Numbered from the stretch's first letter, positions 14,244 to 25,954 are shown. The stretch is DNA of 64,000 bases from Desulfuromonadales bacterium (GCA_030145205.1 JAQYVZ010000007.1:1-64000); one strand, 5' to 3'. Numbers and translations are program-made. Notes: generated from the sequence alone by a model not told the origin.

Positions 14244-15614
14244 ATGACTCACCTCCAGCACCGACATGTCCAGCGCTTCACAACCGAGGCACGCCTGCTG
14301 CTCATTCTGGCGGCACCGATCCTGACGGCGCAACTGGCACAGCAGGCGCTCGCGTTTGTCGACACGGTGATGGCCGGGCGGGTCAGCGCCACGGACCTTG
14401 CGGGGGTTGCCGTCGGCGGCAGTCTCTGGGGTCCAACATTCTTGTTCCTCTACGGTGTTCTCCTCTCCATTACCCCGATGGTTGCACAACTCTACGGGGC
14501 CGGCAAAATTGACGAGACAGGTCCTTTAGCACGACGCGGCATCCTGGTCGCCGCTCCGCTGGTCCTGATTGTCTTCCTGCTGCTGCGCCACGCTGAATTT
14601 GTCTTTATCAGGATGGATGTGGCCCCCCATGTCGCAGCAATTGCAGCTGACTACCTCAAGGCAATTTCCTGGGGTCTGCCGGCCATGGCCCTGTTTTTCC
14701 TGCTGCGCAACCTGAGTGAAGGTCTTGGTCTGGTTCGGCCGAGCATGTTGATCGGACTGGCGAGTATTCCGGTGAATGTCGCCGGCAACTACGTCTTCAT
14801 CTACGGCAAGCTAGGTCTGCCCGCCATGGGCGGCGTCGGCTGCGGCTGGGCTTCGTCACTCACCCTCTGGTTCATGTGCGGTTGCATGCTGATAACCATT
14901 TGGCGCATCAGGCGTTACAGCATGACCCACTTCTTCGACCTGGCCAAACGCCACGGCAGTGAGGGAGCCACGCAAATCCTCCGCCTGGGGATGCCGATCG
15001 GCTTCGCACTCCTGGTTGAGGCGAGTATCTTTGCACTGATCGCACTGTTCCTGGCTCCGTTGGGCGCACTGGCAGTCGCTTCGCACCAGATCACCCTGAA
15101 CTACTCTTCCCTGATCTTCATGATCCCTTTAAGCATCTCCAGCGCCATTACCATTCGCGTCGGACATGCGATCGGCAAACAACGCAATGACCGGGCGCAG
15201 CTCGTGAGTCGAGTGGGGCTGACCATCAACTCCGGGATTGCATTAGCAACGGCACTCTTGACCCTGGCCTTTGCTGAAACCATTGCCGGCATCTACACCC
15301 ACGACGTCCAGCTCATTACTCTCGCCACCGGGCTCCTCTACCTGAATGCCCTCTACCAGGTCCCTGACGCTTTTCAGATCGGTGCGGCCGCCGCACTGCG
15401 AGGATACAAAGACACCCGCGTCCCCCTGATAATGGTGATCGTCGCCTATTGGGTGATCGGCCTGCCACTCGGCTACAGCCTGGGACTAACTGAATTCTTC
15501 GGTGCACCGATGGGCGCCAAAGGCTTCTGGATCAGCCTGATTGTTGGGTTGAGTGTGGCGGCTGTGTTGCTTGGCCTCAGGCTGCGGAGGGTCGGGCGCA
15601 AGCGCGCCCACTAA
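14244..15614 (+). CDS. MATE-family multidrug/cation antiporter
   Basis: 456 residues, usual length, with about 12 hydrophobic helices. Characteristic stretches: ILTAQLAQQALAFVDTVMAG (helix 1, with the MATE VDTVMAGR signature), SLWGPTFLFLYGVLLSITPM (helix 2) and the second-half repeat PIGFALLVEASIFALIALFL. It sits in the inner membrane and exports organic cations or drugs in exchange for Na+ or H+; the substrate is not predictable. It looks monocistronic, without a strong ribosome site (GGAACCGT). Confidence 0.92.
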   Translation: MTHLQHRHVQRFTTEARLLLILAAPILTAQLAQQALAFVDTVMAGRVSATDLAGVAVGGSLWGPTFLFLYGVLLSITPMVAQLYGAGKIDETGPLARRGILVAAPLVLIVFLLLRHAEFVFIRMDVAPHVAAIAADYLKAISWGLPAMALFFLLRNLSEGLGLVRPSMLIGLASIPVNVAGNYVFIYGKLGLPAMGGVGCGWASSLTLWFMCGCMLITIWRIRRYSMTHFFDLAKRHGSEGATQILRLGMPIGFALLVEASIFALIALFLAPLGALAVASHQITLNYSSLIFMIPLSISSAITIRVGHAIGKQRNDRAQLVSRVGLTINSGIALATALLTLAFAETIAGIYTHDVQLITLATGLLYLNALYQVPDAFQIGAAAALRGYKDTRVPLIMVIVAYWVIGLPLGYSLGLTEFFGAPMGAKGFWISLIVGLSVAAVLLGLRLRRVGRKRAH

Positions 15615-15710
15615 GCAACACACCCCAATCAATCCTCCTTCACCCTGGCCTGCTTCAGTGCAGGGTGGGGTTTTGTTTTTTTCTGTTCATCATACAGACC
15701 AAAATCAACA

Positions 15711-15779
15711 CCGGCGGGTCGCGTCCCGCCAGCCGCCATCCTCTTTTGCTGGCCCAAAAGAGGATGCAGAAAAGGGCCT
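15711..15779 (+). repeat. Double-hairpin intergenic element, copy A
   Basis: Hairpin 1 at 15713-15730 is GGCGGG-TCGCGT-CCCGCC. Hairpin 2 at 15737-15766 is CATCCTCTTTTG, a 6-nt loop CTGGCC, and CAAAAGAGGATG (12 bp perfect). CAGAAAAGGGCC follows. Copy B at 16107-16168 is the same element in opposite orientation, and copy C is at 54734-54801. Stem bases differ between copies yet stay paired, while the spacing, hairpin loops and the CAGAAAA tail are kept. Confidence 0.8.
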
Positions 15780-16106
15780 TTTTGAACTCTCTGTACAAGG
15801 GTAGCATGTACTGTCTGTGAGCAGCGCATCATTGGATCTCGAACAGCAGTGATGCTGCCACCATTGGGGGGGCCTTTCTCCTTCAAGGCCCCCTTCTTGC
15901 TGCGTTGCTGTTTGAAATAAATGAGAGCGGTGGTCATTATCCGAAGAGGGCGTTAAAAGCAGCGGCAGCAAGAATAAGTGGGCCCAAGGGATGGCCCACG
16001 CTCGTCTTTGGTTGCGGAGCAGCATTCAAAATCGAGCCAGCAACATCGGTTGAGATCATTACCACCGTACAATCCACGCATGCCCCCTGCCGGGGATTTT
16101 AGGCTC

Positions 16107-16168
16107 TTTTCTGCTTACTCTTTTGAGCAAGCAAAAGAGTAAGGCGGCTGGCGGGACGCTACCCGCCA
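16107..16168 (-). repeat. Double-hairpin intergenic element, copy B
   Basis: Inverted relative to copy A. CTTACTCTTTTG, loop AGCAAG, CAAAAGAGTAAG (16114-16143) corresponds to hairpin 2 of copy A; TGGCGGG, loop ACGCTA, CCCGCCA (16149-16168) corresponds to hairpin 1. The flanking TTTTCTG (16107-16113) is the complement of the CAGAAAA tail. The whole arm matches copy A for about 70 bp with paired changes in both stems. Confidence 0.8.
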
Positions 16169-16315
16169 ACTCTCCCTTTCTTAAAAGATTAATAAAGAAT
16201 TAATCTTAAAAAAAGCGGATATTTTTCTACTCCCCCATCTTATTATTTACTAAACTACTAAAGATTACAAATACTTGTACTACTTTTGTTTTATTTAGAA
16301 TATTTAATTTTATTG

Positions 16316-16344
16316 TTGACATGAATACTGACTAATGTTAGAGT
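16316..16344 (+). promoter_or_regulatory. Sigma-70 type promoter for the 48-codon gene
   Basis: Perfect minus 35 TTGACA at 16316-16321, 17-bp spacer, minus 10 TAGAGT at 16339-16344, in very AT-rich DNA. Predicted transcript begins near 16351, about 60 bp before the start codon. Confidence 0.7.
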
Positions 16345-16409
16345 CTATTTAACTTAAACGAAAAAACAAACTCACATAGACGAAACACAAGCCAAAAAGG
16401 AGACACACC

Positions 16410-16556
16410 ATGAATAACAACAGCGCCATGATGGAAACCGTTAAGTCCAGTTACCTCACAGTCGTCCTCTCGATCCTTGGTGTCTTCGCAGTTGTCTCCG
16501 CCGTCCTGATCGCATGGCCTGCCCTCTCCTACCTGGGCGCCAAGATGTTCAACTAA
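16410..16556 (+). CDS. 48-residue single-helix membrane peptide
   Basis: MNNNSAMMETVKSSYLTVVL then SILGVFAVVSAVLIAWPALS and YLGAKMFN. A polar N-terminus is followed by one membrane helix (about 16-38) and a short basic tail. AAAAAGGAGACACACC is an excellent ribosome site, and the gene has its own consensus promoter and terminator, so it is very probably expressed strongly as a single-gene transcript. No family recognised. It could be a small subunit of a membrane complex, a stress peptide or a toxin-like peptide; nothing in the sequence decides this. Confidence 0.75.
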   Translation: MNNNSAMMETVKSSYLTVVLSILGVFAVVSAVLIAWPALSYLGAKMFN

Positions 16557-16580
16557 ACGATCACGACAAACACAGAATCA

Positions 16581-16616
16581 AAAAGGCCGCTTCCCAATCA
16601 TGGGGAGCGGCCTTTT
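16581..16616 (+). terminator. Rho-independent terminator of the 48-codon gene
   Basis: AAAAGGCCGCT-TCCCA and TGGGGAGCGGCCTTTT form a stem of GGCCGCT(C)CCC type with A-tract and T-tract on both sides, 25 bp after the stop. It could work in both directions. Confidence 0.9.
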
Positions 16617-16718
16617 ACTTATCCCTTGAACGACACAACATATCTTACATACACGACTGCAGATCTCCGAAGATATTGTCTCCATCCTCTTAAATGAAAC
16701 ATGCGTTTTTCAGAAAGA

Positions 16719-16754
16719 AAAACGGCCCACTCAAGCAATCGAGAGGGCCGTTTT
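16719..16754 (-). terminator. Rho-independent terminator of the efflux operon
   Basis: AAAACGGCCC at 16719 pairs with GGGCCGTTTT at 16745 (minus-strand transcript ends in a T-run). It lies 38 bp past the TolC-like gene stop, at the end of the tetR-RND operon. Confidence 0.88.
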
Positions 16755-16791
16755 GACTGCAGTGGTTTTGCAGGCGACGAGCGGTTGCTGC

Positions 16792-18059
16792 TTACTCGCC
16801 TTTAACCTGTGGTTTTTCCAGCACCCGCTCCAGTTGTGCCACGCTCAGGTAAAGATCGTAGTTGGCATCAATCTCGAGATTGCGTGAGCGGGTCAGCAGA
16901 AACTGGGCGTCGAGCAGGTCGACCGTGGTTGCCTGCTGCTGCTTGAAGCGGTTCTCAGTCACCCGGTAATTCTCTTCGGCCGAAACCACCCCGGTGCGCG
17001 CTTCCTGCTGACGGCCGCTGGCAATCCTGGCGTTTTGCAGAGCCGTCTCCAATTGCAGCACCAGCGCTGCTTCGGTGTCACGCAGTTCGGCGGCAATGGC
17101 GCGGGTACGAGCACCGGCGGCCGCAATCGATTGCTCACGAGCCAGACCGTCAAACAGGGTCCAACTGGCATTCAGAGTCAACAAGTCATCCTCCGCACTG
17201 CTAGTGGAGAGGAGGTCGTCGCCATACTCTTCGTGGCTCACAGCCAGGTCCACCCGCGGCAGGTAGTCGCCCTGATTGGCCCGCCGGCTCTGTTTGGCCG
17301 CCTGTAGTTCGCTGCGCAGATAGTGCAATTCACTGCGGTTGTCGAGCACCTGCTGGCGATAACTGTCGGCCAGAGCAGGTTTAAACGGCAGTACGTCAGC
17401 CACCGTCATCTCTTCCAGGGTTTCCTCAGCCGGCAGAGTCGTGCCAATGGCCCTTTCCAGCTGCCGTCTGGCAATCTGCTGCTGCCCCTCGGCCTGCAGC
17501 AGGTCCTGCCTGGCACTGGACAACTCCACCTCAACCCGCAGCAGGTCGTTGCGAGCGATCAGGCCATATTCAAACTGCAGCTTGGCATCCCGTTTCTGTC
17601 TTTCCAGCAGATCGACCCCTTCCGCAGCCGTCGCCACGGAACGAGCCGCGCGTAGCACCTCGATGTAGGCCTGCCGGGTCTCCAGCACGATATCGGCGCG
17701 GACGCCCCGCAGGCGATAATCGGCGCCCTGGGCGCGCTGTCGGGCAGCGCGGAAGCTGTAATAATCGCTCAATCCATTAAACAGGTTGATGGAGGCCCCG
17801 ATTGACAGGGTGGAATTCTTGTCGCCAAACGATCGGGGGTCTTCATCCCGTTCCACGTAGCTGTAATCGAGAGCAACGCTCGGCAGAAATGCGGCGCGGG
17901 CGCTGCCGACAGCTGCTTTAGACTGATCGGCGTTGGCGCTGAACTGCGCAATCCGCTGATGGTTCTGCAACGCGGCCTCGATCGCTGCCTCGAGGGTCAG
18001 AGCAAAGGCTTGCGGCGCAGCCACCACAAGCAGCAGGATGATTGTCCCTAATATTCTCA

Positions 18060-18060
<1 letters not shown>
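16792..18060 (-). CDS. TolC-like outer membrane efflux protein
   Basis: 422 residues with a signal peptide (MRILGTIILLLVVAAPQAFA) and two repeats of the outer-membrane efflux (TolC/OEP) fold: long coiled-coil stretches such as VALDYSYVERDEDPRSFG and the second-half LPRVDLAVSHEEYGDD. It should form the trimeric exit duct for the RND pump encoded just upstream. The ATG overlaps the RND stop (TGATG), so the two are translationally coupled. Last gene of the operon before the terminator. Confidence 0.92.
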
Positions 18061-21185
<3,125 letters not shown>

Positions 21186-21210
21186 ATTGTTAACCTGTTG
21201 AAAGCAGTGA

Positions 21211-21277
21211 CGAGTAACGAGTGACGTGTGACAAGTTAAACCCGAAATCCACGTTGCTTGTCACTCGTCACTTGTCA
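21211..21277. repeat. Inverted repeat between adaptor and pump genes
   Basis: CGAGTGACGTGTGACAAG (21218-21235) and CTTGTCACTCGTCACTTG (21257-21274) are reverse complements at 16 of 18 positions. The right arm overlaps the last codons of the adaptor gene. GTGACGAGTGAC-type repeats are common intergenic elements; here the hairpin may stabilise or attenuate the operon message. Confidence 0.6.
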
Positions 21278-22341
21278 TTGAATCGAATCGCCTGGCCATC
21301 ACGAATCCGCTCGTTACCCTTCACCACCACTTGGGCACCAGCCTCAATACCCGAACCTTCGATGGCGACCTGCATCCCCTGGTAACCACGGACCTGAACC
21401 GGAATCATCTTAGCAGTCCCTTCGACAGCCAGGAAGATCACGTCGCGGCCGAACTGTTTGATGACGGCATCACGCGACACCAGCAAGCCTTCCAGCTTCG
21501 GCCCATTGGGAAGTTCGGCATGTGCCTCCATCCCCTCGATCAGCCCTTTGGCATCATGCAGTTTCAGCTTGACGGTGAAGGTTCGGGTTGCGATATCGCC
21601 ACGGGGGATGAAGTGGACAAAGCTGGCCGTGTAGCTTTTGTCGGCGCAACGGACCCGCAGCTGCTTGCCGCTCTGCAAGTATCCGAGCAGATGTTGCGGA
21701 ACATCAATGTGAACTTCGATGACGCTGTCGTCGGCAATCACCGCGACTTTGCCGCCAGCCGCCACCCACTCCCCTTTTTCGGTCAGCTTGCCCTGTACCA
21801 GCCCGTTGAACGGGGCGGGGATGGTCGTTTTCTGCAGTTCCAGCTGCTGATGATCGAGATTGGCCTTTAATGCCACCGCCCGCTTTTCGAGCGCCTGAAC
21901 CCCATAGTAGCTTTCATCGTAGAGGGCTTCCGCGACTGACTTTTCCTGATAGAGTGCCGTGATCCGCTGCAGGTCCTTACGAGCCAATTCCAGCTCGACC
22001 AGCACCTGTTCATAGCTGGCACGGGTTCCCGCCAGGGTCGTTTGCAGCAGATCGCTGCGTAGCTTGACCAGCGGCTGGCCCGCCCGGACCCGGGCGCCCT
22101 CCTTGAAATTGACCTGGTCGACAATTCCGCCGACTTCGGCGGCGACTTGTGAAACGCGGGCATACTGCACGCTGCCAACCAACTCAACCATTGGTTCCGC
22201 GGCCCCCTGATCAACAGGAGCCACCTCAACCAACATCGGCGGCGGACCCTGCGGTTTTTTCTGCTCTTCCGCGTGCACGACGCATGCGCCGCACAGGAAC
22301 ATCACCAGGAACGGCATGATCTTTAATTTTTTGAATTGCAT
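21268..22341 (-). CDS. RND efflux periplasmic adaptor (membrane fusion protein)
   Basis: 357 residues with an N-terminal signal (MPFLVMFLCGACVVHA). The lipoyl/barrel-sandwich half is seen in QVAAEVGGIVDQVNFKEGAR and TIPAPFNGLVQGKLTEKGEW, with an alpha-helical hairpin between (about 110-170), then the beta-barrel domain. It bridges the RND pump and the TolC-like duct in the periplasm. The start overlaps the end of tetR by 19 bp. The signal peptide has GAC, so lipid anchoring cannot be excluded. Confidence 0.92.
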   Translation of the reverse strand: MQFKKLKIMPFLVMFLCGACVVHAEEQKKPQGPPPMLVEVAPVDQGAAEPMVELVGSVQYARVSQVAAEVGGIVDQVNFKEGARVRAGQPLVKLRSDLLQTTLAGTRASYEQVLVELELARKDLQRITALYQEKSVAEALYDESYYGVQALEKRAVALKANLDHQQLELQKTTIPAPFNGLVQGKLTEKGEWVAAGGKVAVIADDSVIEVHIDVPQHLLGYLQSGKQLRVRCADKSYTASFVHFIPRGDIATRTFTVKLKLHDAKGLIEGMEAHAELPNGPKLEGLLVSRDAVIKQFGRDVIFLAVEGTAKMIPVQVRGYQGMQVAIEGSGIEAGAQVVVKGNERIRDGQAIRFNDK

Positions 22342-22979
22342 ATGCTCTCCTCAGCAATCCCCTTCAGGGAGAATTCAATAATATGTTGGACCATTGCTTC
22401 TCTCAGGCTCGTTCCTTCCGGCAGATTGACCAGAGAATTGAACGCATGCGGGAAGCGTAGATAGTGAAAAATCTGGCCGGTCATACTGCCAATGCAAAGA
22501 GACAATTTTCCCTGATCCAGTCCCGGACAAATCTGCCCAAGAGTTTTTCGCATCTGCAAATGGATCGGGGCGATCAGTTCCTCAAACAGCAACTCCATTG
22601 CATCGTCATCATCTGCCAGATGGCGCGAGATCAACTTCAGGAATTTCTGCACGGCCAAGGCGTTTTCGTCGCTGCCAAGATAAAGCGTCACGTAAGCAGC
22701 GATCACCTGATGCAGGCTCAGCTCCTTCAGGCCGGCAAGCTGTTGCTCCAAAAGCGCGCATTTCTGCTCTGAAACCACTGAGAATTTGTGCCGCAGAACC
22801 TCCATGTAAAGGTTGCGCTTGCCGCCGAAATGATAATTGACCAGGGCGACATTCACCCCGGCAGCGTCAGTCAGTTCACGGATACTGACACCGTCAAATC
22901 CGTCAACCAGAAAGGCTTCTTCAGCGACAGCCAAAATCCGTTCGCGGGCCGGCAGTTTGTCATGTAATTCAGAAATCAT
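22323..22979 (-). CDS. TetR-family repressor of the efflux operon
   Basis: 218 residues from the ATG at 22979, chosen because the TetR DNA-binding domain begins immediately after (ARERILAVAEEAFLVDGFDG, helix-turn-helix VSIRELTDAAGVNVALVNYH, FGGKRNLYMEVL); an upstream extension would pass through the operator. The C-terminal ligand domain has the CecR/YbiH-like look (AVQKFLKLISRHLADDDDAM). It is the first gene of the operon and probably represses it and itself. Confidence 0.9.
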   Translation of the reverse strand: MISELHDKLPARERILAVAEEAFLVDGFDGVSIRELTDAAGVNVALVNYHFGGKRNLYMEVLRHKFSVVSEQKCALLEQQLAGLKELSLHQVIAAYVTLYLGSDENALAVQKFLKLISRHLADDDDAMELLFEELIAPIHLQMRKTLGQICPGLDQGKLSLCIGSMTGQIFHYLRFPHAFNSLVNLPEGTSLREAMVQHIIEFSLKGIAEESICNSKN

Positions 22980-22990
22980 AGACGGGTATT

Positions 22991-23005
22991 TTAAACGGTG
23001 TTTAA
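22991..23005. promoter_or_regulatory. Palindromic operator upstream of tetR
   Basis: TTAAAC-GGT-GTTTAA is a perfect 6-3-6 inverted repeat 12 bp upstream of the tetR start. TetR proteins bind such palindromes, so this is the likely autoregulatory operator of the efflux operon. Confidence 0.7.
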
Positions 23006-23142
23006 TGAATGTCAAGAGGGAAAGAATTATCAGAAATGGTCGGAATAATCGTTTGTATCGTCGGGTCTCGGAAAAGTGAGCGACAGAAGATGTCATAGGC
23101 ATGTATTTATGGTTATATCCCCCTCACAAACCCAGAACAAAC

Positions 23143-23171
23143 AAAAAAGCCCCCGATTGCTCAGGGGCTTT
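23143..23171 (-). terminator. Rho-independent terminator of the oxidoreductase operon
   Basis: AAAAAAGCCCC and GGGGCTTT form a GC stem that on the minus strand ends in a run of six T. It lies 23 bp beyond the stop of the beta/gamma subunit gene. Confidence 0.9.
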
Positions 23172-23193
23172 AGATCAAACAAAAAGACAAAAC

Positions 23194-24603
23194 TTATTCC
23201 GCCGCATCCCACCCGGCACGCACCGCCTTCACATTAACTTCCCGCAGCGTCGGCTTCTTGAACGTCTCTCCCAAGAAAGTTTCCAAGTCACTCAGGTCGA
23301 ACATCCCGGTCTTCCGGGCGACAAACCCGAGCACCACCACGTTAGCAGCCTTGGCCGTACCTGCTTCGGAAGCCAGATCAGTGGCCGGCAGGGCAAAGAC
23401 GTGACCCTTAACGTCTGCAGGAACCTGGTCGATCAGCGAACTATTGTAGACGACCAAGCCTTCCTCAGGCATCAGCGGTCCAAATTTTTCAAGCGAGGGA
23501 CGGTTCAGGGCAACCAGCACATTCGGGTTGTCGACCACGGGCGAACCGATGGCGTTCTTGCTGACCACCACCGAGCAGTTGGCGACACCGCCGCGCATCT
23601 CCGGACCGTAGGAGGGCAGCCAGGTGACCTCCATGTTCCGCTCCATCGACAGCTGCGAAAGCATCATGCCAAGGGAAAGAATCCCTTGGCCGCCGAAACC
23701 GGCAAACTTGAAGCGCATTTCATCCTGCGCCATCTCAACCTGCTGAGAGCTGTCCCCGTCTGCTTCAGACAGCCCAAGCTGCTTGGCTATTGCCGCAAAC
23801 CCCACCCGCTTGAATTGGCGCTTCTGGGGATCACGCTCATCGACAACATCCTTGAAGATACCGAGGGGGTACTGTTCGCAGACCACGTCGTCGATCCATT
23901 CGCACGCCTCTTTCGGGTCCTTCTTCCAGTTGGTCGGGCACTGGGACAGGACTTCGATAAAGGCGTAGCCCTTCTTGTCGCGCTGAACCTCAAGGCCACG
24001 TTTGATCACCTTGACCGCTTGGCGAATATTGCGCGGGTTGTTGACCGCCACCCGGGCCGAAAGGACCGGCGCCTCCAGCCCGGCCATCATCTCCGCCATG
24101 CGGAGCGGGTAGCCGTCATTGAGAACACTGCGGCCGTCCGGCGAGGTCATCGAGGTCTGATCGATCAGCGTCGTCGGCGCCAGCTGGCCACCAGTCATGC
24201 CGTAGATGTTGTTGTTAACGAAAAATACGATCATGTTCTCGCCGCGGTTGGCGGCATGAATCGCGTTGCTGGTCCCGATCGCCGCCAGGTCGCCATCCCC
24301 CTGGTAGGAGATGGTGACCGAGTCCGGATTGGCACGGCTGACACCGGTTGCCACCGCCGAAGCGCGGCCATGTGCAGCAGAGACACTGGCACATTCGAAG
24401 TAGTAGTAGATAAAAACGCCGCAGCCGACCGGTCCGACAATAATCGTCTGATCCTGCAGACCCAGCTCGGCGATCTGATCGGCCATGATCTTGTTGAGGG
24501 TACCGTGTCCGCAGCCGGGGCAGTAGTGAGTGGTCTTCTGCATGCTCGGCTTACGCGTAAAAGTGTCGAAGAAGGCCGGTGATTTTTCAAATACTTTCGT
24601 CAT
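23194..24603 (-). CDS. 2-oxoacid:ferredoxin oxidoreductase, fused beta and gamma subunits
   Basis: 469 residues. The first 270 are the thiamine-pyrophosphate (beta) subunit, with YCPGCGHGT near 28-36 and the TPP-binding motif QGDGDLAAIGTSNAIHAANR. From about 290 there is a complete gamma domain, FKFAGFGGQGILSLGMMLSQ, then LPSYGPEMRGGVANCSVVVS. Separate genes are usual in Vor/Kor clusters, so this is a fusion. With the alpha subunit and ferredoxin upstream it should oxidise a 2-oxoacid (probably branched-chain or aromatic) to acyl-CoA and reduce ferredoxin. The ATG overlaps the alpha stop by one base. Confidence 0.88.
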   Translation of the reverse strand: MTKVFEKSPAFFDTFTRKPSMQKTTHYCPGCGHGTLNKIMADQIAELGLQDQTIIVGPVGCGVFIYYYFECASVSAAHGRASAVATGVSRANPDSVTISYQGDGDLAAIGTSNAIHAANRGENMIVFFVNNNIYGMTGGQLAPTTLIDQTSMTSPDGRSVLNDGYPLRMAEMMAGLEAPVLSARVAVNNPRNIRQAVKVIKRGLEVQRDKKGYAFIEVLSQCPTNWKKDPKEACEWIDDVVCEQYPLGIFKDVVDERDPQKRQFKRVGFAAIAKQLGLSEADGDSSQQVEMAQDEMRFKFAGFGGQGILSLGMMLSQLSMERNMEVTWLPSYGPEMRGGVANCSVVVSKNAIGSPVVDNPNVLVALNRPSLEKFGPLMPEEGLVVYNSSLIDQVPADVKGHVFALPATDLASEAGTAKAANVVVLGFVARKTGMFDLSDLETFLGETFKKPTLREVNVKAVRAGWDAAE

Positions 24604-25652
24604 TAGTTCGCCCCCTTCAGACAGGCTTCAGCCTGTTCTACCAACTCATCCAGTTGCGGCAGGTTGCCGCCGACCCGACCATAATGGGTCACCTGATGGC
24701 TCGGTAGCGCCAAGCGGACATCTTCGACAAACTGGCCACAGCTCAACTCAACGGACAAGACCGGCACGCCCGGCTTGACGATCTCCTGATAGATCTTGCT
24801 CGGGAAAGGCCAGAGCGTCTTGGGACGAACCAGGGCCGCTGCAATCCCCTTGGCGGCCAGGTCATCAACGACGCTGCGCAACATCCGTCCGGTGATTCCG
24901 TAGCCGGTCAACACGATCTGAGGATCGTCCGAGCCGTAGACCTCAGCCTGCGTCTCCTGCTCGGTAATTTCCGCGTATTTCGCATGCAGTCGGTTGATAT
25001 GGGCTTCCATGTCATCAAAATCGAGGTAGATGGAGGTCACCAGATTGTCATTACTCTCCGGGTCGGTGTCGAGCGCCCAGGGTTTATCAACCCGGTTGGT
25101 CTCAACCTCGCGGACGTCGATCGGCTCCATCATCTGTCCGAGAGTGGCATCGGTCAGCAGAAAGACCGGCGTGCGCCACTTGTCGGCCAGGTCGAACGCC
25201 TCGATGGTCATACGGTAGGTCTCCTCGACCGAGGCCGGAGCCAGGACGATCGTGCGATAGTCGCCATGGCCACCCCCTTTAACAACCTGGAAGTAGTCAC
25301 TCTGCTCCGGGCCGATGTTGCCCAGGCCCGGGCCGACCCGCTGCACGTCAACGATCACGCAAGGCAGCTGGGCGCCGGCCAGGTAGGAGATACCTTCCAT
25401 CTTCAGGCTGATGCCGGGGCCGGAGCTGGCGGTCAAGGTCCGCAGACCAGACGACGCCGAGCCGAACACCATGTTGATGGCGCCGATTTCACACTCTGCC
25501 TGGACAAACACCTTGCCGAGCGGCAGAAAATATTCGCTGGCGGCATGAGCGATCTCACTCGCCGGCGTGATCGGATAGCCGTAGTAGGCGTCGCAGCCAG
25601 CGACCAGCGCGCCGATCACCACCGCCTCGTTTCCTTTAACCAGTTTTTTCAA
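24603..25652 (-). CDS. 2-oxoacid:ferredoxin oxidoreductase alpha subunit (VorB/KorA type)
   Basis: 349 residues of the pyruvate-ferredoxin oxidoreductase alpha family: KGNEAVVIGALVAGCDAYYG, YPITPASEIAHAASEY, TLTASSGPGISLKMEGISY and AQLPCVIVDVQRVGPGLGNI. Closest in character to the 3-methyl-2-oxobutanoate (VorB) type. The start codon is TTG, preceded by CAGGAGCAACTG; no ATG lies close by. Together with the fused beta/gamma subunit and the separate ferredoxin it makes the whole complex in the cytoplasm. Confidence 0.88.
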   Translation of the reverse strand: MKKLVKGNEAVVIGALVAGCDAYYGYPITPASEIAHAASEYFLPLGKVFVQAECEIGAINMVFGSASSGLRTLTASSGPGISLKMEGISYLAGAQLPCVIVDVQRVGPGLGNIGPEQSDYFQVVKGGGHGDYRTIVLAPASVEETYRMTIEAFDLADKWRTPVFLLTDATLGQMMEPIDVREVETNRVDKPWALDTDPESNDNLVTSIYLDFDDMEAHINRLHAKYAEITEQETQAEVYGSDDPQIVLTGYGITGRMLRSVVDDLAAKGIAAALVRPKTLWPFPSKIYQEIVKPGVPVLSVELSCGQFVEDVRLALPSHQVTHYGRVGGNLPQLDELVEQAEACLKGAN

Positions 25653-25682
25653 AACAGTTGCTCCTGTTTATTGATAGTTCCT

Positions 25683-25728
25683 TCTCCCTCTCCTTTAGGC
25701 CCTGTGGGTCCGCCAGGGGAGAGGAAGT
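25683..25728. repeat. GAGAGG-type hairpin repeat between ferredoxin and alpha-subunit genes
   Basis: CCCTCTCC and GGGGAGAGG flank a GC-rich loop, recalling the repeats at 11459 and 63637. It lies within the operon between ferredoxin and alpha-subunit genes and may affect message stability. Confidence 0.4.
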
Positions 25729-25738
25729 TTTTAAAAAC

Positions 25739-25954
25739 TCAAGGCCGTTTCACCGTCACCGCCCCCGGCTCGGGGCAAACCAGGTAACAGTTGGCGCACC
25801 CGATGCAGCCTTCCTTGGCGACCACGGTGATCGGGTAACCGAGCTCGTTGATCTTGTCGGAAGCCTCCAGGATGCCTTTCGGGCAGTGGATAATGCAGAG
25901 GCCGCATGCCTTGCAGAGCTCTCCATGGATAATGACTGTCGGTTTATCAGGCAT
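25739..25954 (-). CDS. 2x[4Fe-4S] ferredoxin subunit of the oxidoreductase
   Basis: 71 residues with two cluster motifs: [16 protein letters not shown] (about 15-30) and [17 protein letters not shown] (about 50-66). It matches the delta/ferredoxin subunit of Vor/Kor-type enzymes and should pass electrons from the TPP site to free ferredoxin. The gene overlaps the end of the upstream ligase gene by 8 bp, so it is co-translated. Confidence 0.92.
   Translation of the reverse strand: MPDKPTVIIHGELCKACGLCIIHCPKGILEASDKINELGYPITVVAKEGCIGCANCYLVCPEPGAVTVKRP

Larger units (their letters stand above)
15615..16315. other. Long non-coding region with inverted repeats
   Basis: No credible gene. It contains double-hairpin copies A and B in inverted orientation about 330 bp apart, a GGGGGCCTT/AAGGCCCCC hairpin at 15867-15895 and GTGGGCC/GGCCCAC near 15979-16000. 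From about 16180 it becomes very AT-rich and leads into a promoter. Open frames over the hairpins are translations of repeats and lack ribosome sites. Confidence 0.6.

Noticed and set aside
15629-16102. Open frames over the double-hairpin region read as proteins (such as a 102-residue frame)
   Set aside because: They are translations of repeat DNA on both strands, lack ribosome sites, and differ in frame between copies.
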